In this document: positions 8,443 to 16,485 of the stretch, piece after piece | Layout of the letters: every line of letters begins with the position of its first letter | How positions within the stretch are numbered: position 1 is the stretch's first letter | NCBI RefSeq assembly: GCF_031458115.1 | Contig: NZ_JAVDXV010000005.1 | Location: forward strand, 372,001 to 436,000 | Length of the DNA stretch: 64,000 nt | DNA from: Pelomonas asaccharophilus_A | GTDB taxonomy: Bacteria; Pseudomonadota; Gammaproteobacteria; Burkholderiales; Burkholderiaceae_C | Reading direction: 5' to 3' | Position numbers and translations under genes: made by a program | Notes under the pieces: generated by a model | What the model was told of the DNA's origin: nothing | Seen by the model: only the letters and a program-made list of their open reading frames with translations | Database searches by the model: none

Positions 8443-8994
8443 CTACTTCCTACCGATTTCCACCCGGCGGTTCTCGTCGGCGTTGGGTTTCTTCGGGTTC
8501 TTCAGGTCCTTGGACCCGACGCCCTCGATCTCCAGCATGCCGACGTCGGCGCCCTTGCCGACCAGGTAGTCACGCACCGACTCGGCCCGCTTGATGGACA
8601 GCGCCTGATTGGCCGCCGGCGTGCCGGAGGCGTCCGCGTGGCCAATGATGCGCACCTTGCGGTCGGTGTTCTTCTTGGTTTTCAGCACGTCGGCGAACAC
8701 GTCCAGCTGACGCTTCAGCGTGGAAGGCAGTTCGGCCGAGCCCACCTTGAACGCGGTGGCCGGCAGCGAATAGCGCGTGGCCGGCTTGAAGCCCATGCAC
8801 TTGAAGCCGTTGGCCTCCAGTTCCTTGCACTTGTCGTCCGGGAACAGGCCCTCGGCGATGGCTTCGGCCGTGGGCACGGTCTTGCCCAGGTCCACCGAGG
8901 CGGGCGCCGACGCGGCGGCATCCGGCGCCTGAGCCTGGGCGGCGAAGGCCAGGCTGCAAAGAGTCAGGGCAAGAAGGGGGCGAAGCTGCTTCAT
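8443..8994 (-). CDS. OmpA-family exported peptidoglycan-binding protein
   Basis: 183 aa. The start ATG at 8994 gives a clean Sec signal peptide (MKQLRPLLALTLCSLAFAAQ, cleavage after AQA). The frame is open further upstream but the extra residues look non-coding. The C-terminal half is an OmpA-like domain: FKVGSAELPSTLKRQLD, then the IIGHADASGTPAANQALS peptidoglycan-contact region, SIKRAESVRDYL and ENRRVEI. There is no beta-barrel and no lipobox, so the mature protein should be periplasmic and cell-wall bound. Two pairs of cysteines in the middle (DDKCKELEANGFKCMG) may form a disulfide. Its place inside the T6SS locus suggests a role in anchoring, but TssL here already carries an OmpA domain. 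It is transcribed divergently from tssK. Confidence 0.88.
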   Translation of the reverse strand: MKQLRPLLALTLCSLAFAAQAQAPDAAASAPASVDLGKTVPTAEAIAEGLFPDDKCKELEANGFKCMGFKPATRYSLPATAFKVGSAELPSTLKRQLDVFADVLKTKKNTDRKVRIIGHADASGTPAANQALSIKRAESVRDYLVGKGADVGMLEIEGVGSKDLKNPKKPNADENRRVEIGRK

Positions 8995-9049
8995 GAGGGG
9001 CACTCGTGTCGACGGTACGGTCGCGGACTGAGTGGCAGCCAGCGCCAAA

Positions 9050-9068
9050 TGGTTCCCGACGGGAACCA
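9050..9068. promoter_or_regulatory. Perfect palindrome in the ompA-like/tssK divergent spacer
   Basis: TGGTTCCC-GAC-GGGAACCA is an exact 8-bp inverted repeat with a three-base centre. It lies 56 bp from the OmpA-like start and 83 bp from tssK, in the 157-bp spacer (8995-9151) that must hold both promoters. It could be an operator for a dimeric regulator or the base of a short hairpin. I see no convincing -35/-10 pair around it. Confidence 0.4.
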
Positions 9069-9151
9069 AGCGCGCCCGGCAGTCACTCATGGCCTGATCG
9101 TGGTCCGGCTGGGCCGCGCTGTCCGTTTTTTCCGTTGAGGCGACCCCACAC

Positions 9152-10489
9152 ATGACCTGGCGCGACCGAGTGATCTGGACCGAGGGCATGTTCCTCCAGC
9201 CGCAGCATTTCCAGCAGCACGACCGCCACTGGGAGCACCAGTGGCGCCAGCGCCTGCAGCAGTGTCTGCCCTATGCCTGGGGCTACTCGGCGCTGACGCT
9301 GGACGAGGCATCGCTGACGCTGGGCAAGGTGGGCCTGGCCGCCGCCCAGGGCCTGCTGCCCGACGGCACCGCCTTCTCCGCGCCCGGCAGCGACGCCGCG
9401 CCGGCCGCGCTGGACATCCCGGCCGACGCCCGCAACGAGATCGTCGTGCTGGCCGTCACGCTGCAGCGCCCCGGCGTCGTCGAGACCGATGCTGAAGCAG
9501 CCGCCGGCTCCATGGGCGCGCGCTTCCTGGCCGCCGAGGTCAGCGTGGGCGACAGCAACTCCCAGCTGGACCGCGACGCCGCATTGCAGGTCGGCCGGCT
9601 CAACCTGCGCCTGATGCTGGCCCGCGACGCCGGCGACGGCTACGCGACGCTGGGCGTGGCCCGTGTCGTGGAGCGCCGCGCCGACAACCGCGTGGTGCTG
9701 GATCCGACCTTCGTGCCGCCGCTGCTGCACGCGCCGGCCCACCCGGTGCTGGACGGTTATGTGCGCGAGCTGTGCGGCCTGCTGCACCAGCGCGGCGAGG
9801 CGCTGGCCGCCCGCCTGGCGGCCCCCGGCCGCGGCGGCGTCGGCGAGATCGCCGACTTCCTGCTGCTGGAGGCCGTCAACCGCAACCAGGCCACGTTCAA
9901 CCACCTGCGCTCGGTGTCCGTGCTGCACCCCGAGCGGCTGTACAGCGAGTGCCTGGCGCTGGCCGGCGACCTGGCCACGTTCCGCGACAGCCGCCGCCCC
10001 ACCGCCTACGCCGACTACCTGCATGACGACCTGGCCGCCACCTTCAAGCCCGTCATCGACGACCTGCGCCAGTCGCTGTCCATGGTGATGGAGCAGACGG
10101 CCATCCCGATCGAGCTGCAGGACCGCGCCTATGGCGTGCGCGTGGCACTGATCCCGGACGTGAACCTGCAGCGCAGCGCCACCTTCGTGCTGGCCGTGTC
10201 GGCCCAGCTGCCGGGCGACGCGCTGCGCGCGCGCTTCCCGACGCAGGTCAAGATCGGCCCGGTCGAGCGCATCCGCGACCTCGTCAACCTGCAGCTGCCC
10301 GGCGTGACGCTGCGCCCGCTGCCGGTGGCGCCGCGGCAGATCCCCTACCACGCGGGCCACAACTACTTCGAGCTGGAGACCCGCGGCAACGAGCTGTGGA
10401 AGCAGCTCGAATCCTCGGGCGGCCTGGCCCTGCACATCGCCGGCGAGTTCCCGGGTTTGGAACTTGAGTTCTGGGCAATTAGATCGTGA
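9152..10489 (+). CDS. tssK: T6SS baseplate protein TssK
   Basis: 445 aa, the normal size for the family. The opening WTEGMFLQPQHFQQHDR is the hallmark of TssK. The middle (ADFLLLEAVNRNQATFNHLR, then YSECLALAGDLATF) and the end (PYHAGHNYFELETRGNELWK, then GEFPGLELEFWAI) also match. TssK is the trimeric adaptor that joins the baseplate wedge (TssF/TssG) to the TssJLM membrane complex. tssL and tssM follow on the same strand, consistent with a membrane-complex/baseplate sub-operon. The start ATG at 9152 is the first residue of the conserved block. Confidence 0.97.
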   Translation: MTWRDRVIWTEGMFLQPQHFQQHDRHWEHQWRQRLQQCLPYAWGYSALTLDEASLTLGKVGLAAAQGLLPDGTAFSAPGSDAAPAALDIPADARNEIVVLAVTLQRPGVVETDAEAAAGSMGARFLAAEVSVGDSNSQLDRDAALQVGRLNLRLMLARDAGDGYATLGVARVVERRADNRVVLDPTFVPPLLHAPAHPVLDGYVRELCGLLHQRGEALAARLAAPGRGGVGEIADFLLLEAVNRNQATFNHLRSVSVLHPERLYSECLALAGDLATFRDSRRPTAYADYLHDDLAATFKPVIDDLRQSLSMVMEQTAIPIELQDRAYGVRVALIPDVNLQRSATFVLAVSAQLPGDALRARFPTQVKIGPVERIRDLVNLQLPGVTLRPLPVAPRQIPYHAGHNYFELETRGNELWKQLESSGGLALHIAGEFPGLELEFWAIRS

Positions 10490-10727
10490 CCCACCCCCTA
10501 CTCGCTTCGCGAGCCCCCTCAAGGGGGCCGAGCCCGGACACAGGGGCGCCGGTAGCGCGCCTGTGCCTGGTGAGGAGCTGGGCGGCCACGCCCAGCGCGG
10601 CCTGCAAGGCCCGCCAGTGGCCCGGCAAAGCCGGTTCCACGGCGGCCGCTGGAGGGTTGGCGGGCTGCGCCGCCAATGAATGCACTGCCGCCCGGCGGTG
10701 CGCCTGACTACTTGATCGGTTGACGCG
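10490..10727. repeat. Hairpin-rich non-coding spacer between tssK and tssL
   Basis: 238 bp without a credible gene. It starts with three adjacent inverted repeats. CTCGC-TTC-GCGAG lies at 10501-10513. GCCCCCT-CA-AGGGGGC lies at about 10513-10528. CACAGGGGCGC pairs with GCGCGCCTGTG around 10539-10565 with one mismatch. The first two resemble extragenic repeat units common in Burkholderiales genomes (recollection, not searched). The remainder is GC-rich and ends just before the tssL ATG. Confidence 0.5.
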
Positions 10728-12062
10728 ATGAGCGACCCCAACAACGACGATCCCTTTGCCGCCTTCGGGCAGGACCGCACGGTCATCAAGCCCAGCGCAG
10801 GCCGCGCGACGACGGCGCCGCAGCCGCCTGTCCGGCCGGCCGGTGGCCAGCCGCCCGTCGGCATGCCCGCCGGCCCCATGGGCAAGGAAGCGCCCATGGC
10901 GCTGGAGGCGCTGACGACCGCCAGCCTGAACCCGCTGGTGGCCGCCGCCATGCCGCTGCTGTCGGCCGCGCCGCGCGTGCGCCACAGCCCGCAGCACCCC
11001 AACCCGGCCGGGCTGAAGGAGGCGCTGGCCGAGGGCATCCGCACCTTCGAGGCCAAGGCGCGCGCCGAGGGCCTGCCCAACGAGCAGGTCATCGCCGGCC
11101 GCTACATCCTGTGCACGCTGCTGGACGAAGCCGCCGCCAGCACGCCCTGGGGTGGCTCCGGCGCCTGGGCGTCGCAAAGCCTCTTGGTGCAGTTCCACAA
11201 CGAGTCCTGGGGCGGCGAGAAGGTCTTTGCGCTGATGGCCAAGCTGGCCGAGAACGTGCCGGCCAACCGCAACCTGCTGGAGCTGCTGTACGTCTGCCTG
11301 GCCTTCGGCTTCGAGGGCCGCTACCGCGTCATCGACAACGGCCGCGCGCAGCTGGACGGCGTGCGCTCGCGCCTCGCGCAGATGCTGCGCCAGGGCCAGA
11401 CGCCCGACCCGGCGCTGTCGCCGCGCTGGCAGGGCGCCGAGCCGGCCGAGAAGGGGCTGCGCCACAAGCTGCCGCTGTGGGCCATCGCGGCCGCGACGGC
11501 GCTGCTGCTGCTGGTCGTGTACGGCGGCTTGCGCTTAGCCATCAACGGCGCATCGGACGAAGCCTTCGCCGTGCTGCGCGGCTTCGACGTGAAAACCGCC
11601 GCCATCGCCGCGCCCACGCCGCCGCCGGCCGCGCCGCGGCTGGCCGGGCTGCTGGACAACGACATCAAGGCCGGGCTGGTGCAGGTCAACGACCTGGCCG
11701 ACAAGTCCATCGTCACCATCAAGGGTGACGGCCTGTTCAACCCCGGCAGCGCCGAGGTCAGCAGCGAACTGCGGCCGCTGGTGCTGCGCATCGCCGAGGC
11801 GCTGCAGCGCATGAAGGGCCCGGTGCTGGTGACCGGCCACACCGACAACCAGCCCATACGCTCGCTGCGCTTCCCGTCCAACTGGCATCTGTCGCAGGCG
11901 CGTGCCGAGGCCTTCCGCAACCTGCTGTCGGAGCGCGTCGAAGCCAACCGCCTGCGCGCCGAAGGTCGCGCCGATGCCGAGGCCGTGGCCGACAACGCCA
12001 CGCCGGCCGGCCGTTCCAAGAACCGCCGCGTCGAAGTCACGCTGATGGTGCAGGACCGTTGA
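10728..12062 (+). CDS. tssL: T6SS membrane protein TssL (DotU/IcmH) with C-terminal OmpA domain
   Basis: 444 aa. Residues 1-60 are a disordered Pro-rich start. Residues 65-240 form the cytoplasmic DotU-like hook domain (LLDEAAASTPWGGSGAWASQ, then NLLELLYVCLAFGFEGRYRV). A single transmembrane helix spans about 247-271. Residues 320-440 form a periplasmic OmpA-like peptidoglycan-binding domain (VTGHTDNQPIRSLRFPSNWH, then KNRRVEVTL). It is therefore the extended, self-anchoring TssL type. TssL, TssM and TssJ build the envelope-spanning channel. tssM starts three bases after its stop. Confidence 0.97.
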   Translation: MSDPNNDDPFAAFGQDRTVIKPSAGRATTAPQPPVRPAGGQPPVGMPAGPMGKEAPMALEALTTASLNPLVAAAMPLLSAAPRVRHSPQHPNPAGLKEALAEGIRTFEAKARAEGLPNEQVIAGRYILCTLLDEAAASTPWGGSGAWASQSLLVQFHNESWGGEKVFALMAKLAENVPANRNLLELLYVCLAFGFEGRYRVIDNGRAQLDGVRSRLAQMLRQGQTPDPALSPRWQGAEPAEKGLRHKLPLWAIAAATALLLLVVYGGLRLAINGASDEAFAVLRGFDVKTAAIAAPTPPPAAPRLAGLLDNDIKAGLVQVNDLADKSIVTIKGDGLFNPGSAEVSSELRPLVLRIAEALQRMKGPVLVTGHTDNQPIRSLRFPSNWHLSQARAEAFRNLLSERVEANRLRAEGRADAEAVADNATPAGRSKNRRVEVTLMVQDR

Positions 12063-12064
12063 TC

Positions 12065-15000
12065 ATGAAGAAATTCCTGTCCATCTTGTTCCACCCGATC
12101 ACGCTGGGCGTGTTCGGCCTGCTGGTCATCTCCGCGCTGGTCTGGTGGGTAGGCCCGCTGATCGCGTTCGGCGAGAACCGCCCGCTGGACTCCAGCCTTG
12201 CGCGCTGGATCGCGCTGGCCGTCGTCTGGCTGCTGGGCCTGCTGCGGCTGGTGTGGTCGCAGATGCGTCGGCGCCGCATCAACGCCGCGCTGGTCAAGGG
12301 CATGGGCTCGGGCCCCTCCGCCGCCGCCAAGGAAGAGGCGGTGCTGCAGGAGCGCTTCGGCCAGGCCATCGCGCTGCTGAAGAAGGCGCCCGGCTCGAAG
12401 AAGGGCTTGTTCAGCGGCGGCACCTCGCTGTACGAACTGCCTTGGTATGTCTTCGTCGGCGCGCCCGGTTCGGGCAAGACGACGGCGCTGCTGAACGCCG
12501 GCCTGAACTTCCCGCTGGCCGACAAGCTGGGCCAGGCCAGCGTGCGCGGCGTGGGCGGCACGCGCAACTGCGAGTGGTGGTTCAGCGACGAGGCGGTACT
12601 CATCGACACCGCCGGCCGCTACGCGACGCAGGACTCCGACAAGGACACCGACGCCGCCGCGTGGGACACCTTCCTCGGCTTGCTGCGCAAGGCGCGTCCG
12701 CGCCGTCCCATCAACGGCGTGCTGCTGACCATCTCCGTGCAGGACCTGCTGGCCCTGCCGCCCGACCAGCGCAAGGAGCAGGCCGCCGGCATGCGCGGCC
12801 GCATGCAGGAGCTGCAGCAGCGGCTGGGCGTGAAGGTGCCGGTGTACGTGATGGTCACCAAGTGCGACCTGCTGGCCGGCTTCAACGAGACCTTCGGCCC
12901 GATGGGCAAGGAGGAACGCGACCAGGTCTTCGGCTTCACCTTCCCGCTGTCCACGCAGCCCGGTGAAGAGATCATGGCCAACTTCGGCAGCGAGTTCGCG
13001 TCGCTGGAGAAGCGGCTGCGCGAGCGCCTCATCGAGCGCATGGAGGCCGAGAGCGACACGCTCAAGCGCGCCGTCATCTTCGCGTTCCCACAGCAGTTCG
13101 GCGGCCTGCGCGGCCTGCTGGGCAGCTACCTGGAAACCGTGTTCGGCGGCGCCGGCACGCTGGACGAGGCGCCGCGGCTGCGCGGCGTCTACTTCACCAG
13201 CGGCACGCAGGAAGGCACGCCCATCGACCGCGTGCTTGGGGCTCTCGCCCGCACCTTCGGCGTGGAGCGGCGCCTCACGCCGCCGGCCGCGGCCAAGGGC
13301 CGCAGCTACTTCCTGAACCACCTGCTGCGCAAGGTCATCTTCCTCGAGCAAGGCCTGGTGGGCCAGAACGCGCAGGTCGAGCGCCGCAGCGCGCGACTGC
13401 GCCTGGCGGGCCTGGCCGCATTGAGCCTGGTCACGCTGACGCTGCTGGTGGGCTGGGGTTTCAGCTACATCGGCAACAAGGGCTACATCGCCGACATCGA
13501 GGCCAAGCTGCCCGCGCTGCGCGACACGGTCACGGCGCTGCCGCCCACGTCGGGCAGCGACCCGTCCGCACTGCCCGAGGCACTGGCCGCATTGCGTGAT
13601 GCGGCCCAGCCGCCGGGCTTCGCGCTGAGCGACCCGCCGCTGCGGCTGGGCTTCGGCCTGTTCCAGGGCGACAAGCTGGATGCCGGCGCGCAGGTGTCCT
13701 ACCACCGCGTGCTTCAGCGCGCGCTGGCGCCGCGCGTCGCGGCGCGTCTGGAGGAGCGGCTGCGCACGGCCAACCGCGACAACCTCGAGTTCGCCTACGA
13801 GTCGCTGAAGGCCTACCTGATGCTCTACACGCCCGAGCATCTGGACGCACCGGGCCTCGAAGCCTGGGTGGGGCTGGACTGGGATGCCAACCTGGAAGGC
13901 AGCCTGGGCACCGAGAAGGTGGCGCTGCTGAAGAACCACCTGTCGGCGCTGCTGTCGCGCGGCAGCTTCGAGGTGGCCCAGCCCATGGACAAGACGCTGG
14001 TGGCCAGCGTGCGCGAGATGCTGGGCGCCTACCCGCTGGAGTACCGCATCTTCAGCCGCCTGCGCCGCGCGCAGATCGACGGCGACCTGCCCCCGTTCAC
14101 GGTGGCCGCCGCGGCCGGCCCGCAAAGCCCCAACGTGTTCGAGCGCGCCAGCGGCCAGCCGCTGACGCAGGGCATCCCCGGCATGTTCACGAAGGACGGC
14201 TACAAGAAGGCCTTCCAGACCTCGGTGGACAAGACCGCCAAGCAGCTCGCCGAGGAAGAGGCCTGGGTGCTGGGCACCAACCCCGCCACGGCCAAGCGCC
14301 AGGCCGAGGACAAGATGCTGGTGGAGCGCGTGCGCCGGCTCTATCTGGAGGAGTACGTCAAGGTCTGGGACGCCTACCTCGCCGACGTGCGCCTCGTGAA
14401 GCTGAACGGCCTGGACCGCGGCATCGCCGTGTCGCGGCTGCTGTCGGCGGTGGACTCGCCGCTGGCCGCCTTCCTGCGCGCTGCGTCGCGCGAGACCACG
14501 CTGATCGAGCCGGTCAACAACGCCAACACGATCAACAAGGAACTGAACAAGCGCACCGACGACGCCATCTTCGCCAAGGGCGGCGAGCTGGCCAAGCTGG
14601 CCGGCAACCAGGTGCGCGCGCCCGCGGCCATCCGCGCCGACGGGCCGCTGGAGAAGATCGTCGACGACCACTTCGCCGGCCTGCGCCGCCTGGTCACCGG
14701 CACGCCGCCGCCGCTGGACGACGTGATGAAGATGTTCAACGAGGTCTATGTGCAGCTGAACGCGGTGCAGGAGGCCTTGAAGAGCAAGTCCCCGCCGCCC
14801 GCGGGCGGTGGCGGCGGCAAGCTGAAGGCCGCGGCCGGCCAGCAGCCCGAGCCGCTGCGCAGCGCGCTGGAGGCGCTGGCCGAGGCGTCGGACAACCAGA
14901 GCCGCCTCGTCGAGCGTCAGAGCCTGACCGGCGAGCTGCAGCCTGTGGCCGACTTCTGCGCCCGCGCCATCGCCGGCCGCTATCCGGTGGCGCAAGGCTC

Positions 15001-15604
15001 CAAGGTCGACGTGCTGCCCGAGGACTTCGGCCAGTTCTTCGCGCCGGGCGGGCTGATGGACGACTTCTTCACCCGCAAGCTCAGCCCGCTGGTGGACGTG
15101 GGCACCAACCCGTGGAGCTTCCGGCCCACCGGTGATGGCAGCCGGCCGGTGTCGCCCGCGGCGCTGGCCGACTTCCAGCGCGCGACCCGCGTGCGCGAGG
15201 TGTTCTTCCGCGGCGGCGGCCGCGCGCCGGCCTTCCGCGTGGACGTGCGCGCGCTGGAGCTGAGCGACGGGCTGAAGGAGTTGACGCTGGACATCGACGG
15301 CCAGGTGAGCAAGTTCACCGCCGGCAGCAACCAGGTCGTCAGCCTGCAGTGGCCCGGCCAGCGGCTGTCGTCGCAGATCAAGCTCAGCGGTGGCGGCGCG
15401 CCCATCAGCTTCGAAGGCCCGTGGGCGCTGTTCCGGCTGTTCGACCGCTTCGAGGTGCAGGGCTCGCCACAGCAGCCCGAACGCTTCATCGTCGTCATGA
15501 ACCTGGACGGCGGCCGCGCCCGCCTGGAAGTGACGGCCAGCAGCGTGTTCAACCCGTTCCGGCTGCGTGAGCTGCAGCAGTTCCGCTGCCCGGGGGCGCT
15601 GTGA
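12065..15604 (+). CDS. tssM: T6SS inner-membrane protein TssM (IcmF)
   Basis: 1179 aa from the ATG at 12065; a TTG two codons earlier is possible but weaker. Two N-terminal transmembrane helices lie at about residues 10-33 and 47-65, and a third near 440-462. The cytoplasmic GTPase-like domain has an intact Walker A (GAPGSGKT, residues 132-139), a Walker B-type LIDTAGRY around Asp181 and a VTKCD guanine-specificity-like motif. The large periplasmic part ends in the beta-rich region that contacts TssJ. TssM is the scaffold of the T6SS membrane complex. The nucleotide motif is conserved here, unlike in some homologues. A 107-bp non-coding gap with an inverted repeat follows before tagF. Confidence 0.97.
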   Translation: MKKFLSILFHPITLGVFGLLVISALVWWVGPLIAFGENRPLDSSLARWIALAVVWLLGLLRLVWSQMRRRRINAALVKGMGSGPSAAAKEEAVLQERFGQAIALLKKAPGSKKGLFSGGTSLYELPWYVFVGAPGSGKTTALLNAGLNFPLADKLGQASVRGVGGTRNCEWWFSDEAVLIDTAGRYATQDSDKDTDAAAWDTFLGLLRKARPRRPINGVLLTISVQDLLALPPDQRKEQAAGMRGRMQELQQRLGVKVPVYVMVTKCDLLAGFNETFGPMGKEERDQVFGFTFPLSTQPGEEIMANFGSEFASLEKRLRERLIERMEAESDTLKRAVIFAFPQQFGGLRGLLGSYLETVFGGAGTLDEAPRLRGVYFTSGTQEGTPIDRVLGALARTFGVERRLTPPAAAKGRSYFLNHLLRKVIFLEQGLVGQNAQVERRSARLRLAGLAALSLVTLTLLVGWGFSYIGNKGYIADIEAKLPALRDTVTALPPTSGSDPSALPEALAALRDAAQPPGFALSDPPLRLGFGLFQGDKLDAGAQVSYHRVLQRALAPRVAARLEERLRTANRDNLEFAYESLKAYLMLYTPEHLDAPGLEAWVGLDWDANLEGSLGTEKVALLKNHLSALLSRGSFEVAQPMDKTLVASVREMLGAYPLEYRIFSRLRRAQIDGDLPPFTVAAAAGPQSPNVFERASGQPLTQGIPGMFTKDGYKKAFQTSVDKTAKQLAEEEAWVLGTNPATAKRQAEDKMLVERVRRLYLEEYVKVWDAYLADVRLVKLNGLDRGIAVSRLLSAVDSPLAAFLRAASRETTLIEPVNNANTINKELNKRTDDAIFAKGGELAKLAGNQVRAPAAIRADGPLEKIVDDHFAGLRRLVTGTPPPLDDVMKMFNEVYVQLNAVQEALKSKSPPPAGGGGGKLKAAAGQQPEPLRSALEALAEASDNQSRLVERQSLTGELQPVADFCARAIAGRYPVAQGSKVDVLPEDFGQFFAPGGLMDDFFTRKLSPLVDVGTNPWSFRPTGDGSRPVSPAALADFQRATRVREVFFRGGGRAPAFRVDVRALELSDGLKELTLDIDGQVSKFTAGSNQVVSLQWPGQRLSSQIKLSGGGAPISFEGPWALFRLFDRFEVQGSPQQPERFIVVMNLDGGRARLEVTASSVFNPFRLRELQQFRCPGAL

Positions 15605-15624
15605 TGCCGTCCATACAGAAATGC

Positions 15625-15691
15625 AACCACAGAGGCACAGAGGCACAGAGAAAGGCCTCTGAATTCCTCCGTGTCTCTGTGTCTCTGTGGT
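15625..15691. repeat. 67-bp ACCACAGAG-type inverted repeat between tssM and tagF
   Basis: ACCACAGAGGCACAGAGG (from 15626) faces GTGTCTCTGTGTCTCTGTGG, giving a stem of about 25 bp. As RNA it has two G-U pairs and one mismatch. The loop (about 15651-15666) contains AGGCCT and GAATTC. Each arm is itself built from an 8-bp CACAGAGR unit. This type of sequence recurs between genes of unrelated bacteria (recollection). The right arm ends eight bases before the GGAG Shine-Dalgarno of tagF. Confidence 0.8.
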
Positions 15692-15710
15692 CGTGTTCGG
15701 AGTTCCCGAC

Positions 15711-16313
15711 GTGATCCCCGGTTGGTACGGCAAGCTGCCCGCGCTGGGTGATTTCGCGTCGCGGCGGCTCACGCCCGAATGGATCGCGCAGTGGGACGGC
15801 TGGATGGCCGATGGCCTGCACCAGCTGCGCGAGGCCGCGCCCGACAGCTGGCTGAACGACTACCTGGCCAGCCCCGCCTGGCGCTTCGCGCTGCTGCCGG
15901 GCTCGCTGCCCGATGGCTCGGGCGAAGGCCTGCGCGTGGGCGTCATGATCCCGTCGGTGGACCGCGTGGGGCGCTACTTCCCGCTGGTGGTCGTCAGCGC
16001 GCCGCTGCCACGCCCCAGCGGCACTGACATCGCCGCGCTGTGGCAGTGGGCCGGCCAGCTGGAGGAGATTGCCGTCGCCGCGCTGCACGACGACTGGACC
16101 GCCGAGGCGCTGGACGCCGCGCTGGCCAACGCAATCCGACCTTTACCCGCCGCGCCCGACAGCACCGTGCCTGCCGAGCTGAGCGCGCTGCTGGCGCAAG
16201 CCGCCTGGGATGGCCTGCACGGCTGCAGCCTGTGGCTGCATGCCGGCGCCGCCCCCAGCGTGCACCCCGCCCTGCCCCGCGGCGCGGCCTTCGCCGCGCT
16301 GTTCAGGCCCTGA
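15711..16313 (+). CDS. tagF: T6SS-associated protein TagF
   Basis: 200 aa from a GTG at 15711, preceded by GGAG at about 15699. The start places the conserved IPGWYGKLPALGDFASRRL block at the N terminus. The other signature segments are also present: DSWLNDYLASPAWRFALLPG and VGVMIPSVDRVGRYFPLVVV. The C-terminal PP2C-like fusion seen in some TagF proteins is missing, matching the separate pppA gene here. TagF is a negative post-translational regulator of T6SS firing that can act independently of the PpkA/PppA pathway. A small Trp/Cys stretch (WDGLHGCSLWLHAG) closes the protein. Its stop codon shares bases with the left end of a repeat element. Confidence 0.95.
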   Translation: MIPGWYGKLPALGDFASRRLTPEWIAQWDGWMADGLHQLREAAPDSWLNDYLASPAWRFALLPGSLPDGSGEGLRVGVMIPSVDRVGRYFPLVVVSAPLPRPSGTDIAALWQWAGQLEEIAVAALHDDWTAEALDAALANAIRPLPAAPDSTVPAELSALLAQAAWDGLHGCSLWLHAGAAPSVHPALPRGAAFAALFRP

Positions 16314-16473
16314 GAAGCTGTGAACGAACACCACACGCCCGCTCATCCCGCCGCAACGTCGCCACTCGGCGTTGCAAATGCTCGCCGCAGCACGCGCTGC
16401 GACTCCGCTTTGCGCCTTGATTGGCAACGCCGCGACGGTCTGCTCGGCCGCGCGGCGTCCATTCACAGCTTCT
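16313..16473. mobile_element. MITE-like element with perfect 12-bp terminal inverted repeats
   Basis: AGAAGCTGTGAA (16313-16324) and its exact complement TTCACAGCTTCT (16462-16473) bracket about 137 bp. The interior contains smaller inverted pairs such as GCAACG/CGTTGC and GGCAACGCCG, and no coding capacity. The left end begins on the last base of the tagF stop codon and the right end abuts the GAAGGA Shine-Dalgarno of the next gene. Target-site duplication is not obvious. It could be a non-autonomous transposable element or a large structured intergenic repeat. Confidence 0.65.
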
Positions 16474-16485
16474 GAAGGACTCCCC

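Noticed and set aside
11321..15772. A 1483-codon open frame antisense to tssL, tssM and tagF
   Set aside because: Composition is Arg/Gln/His/Leu-rich without domains, while the opposite strand encodes unmistakable TssL and TssM.
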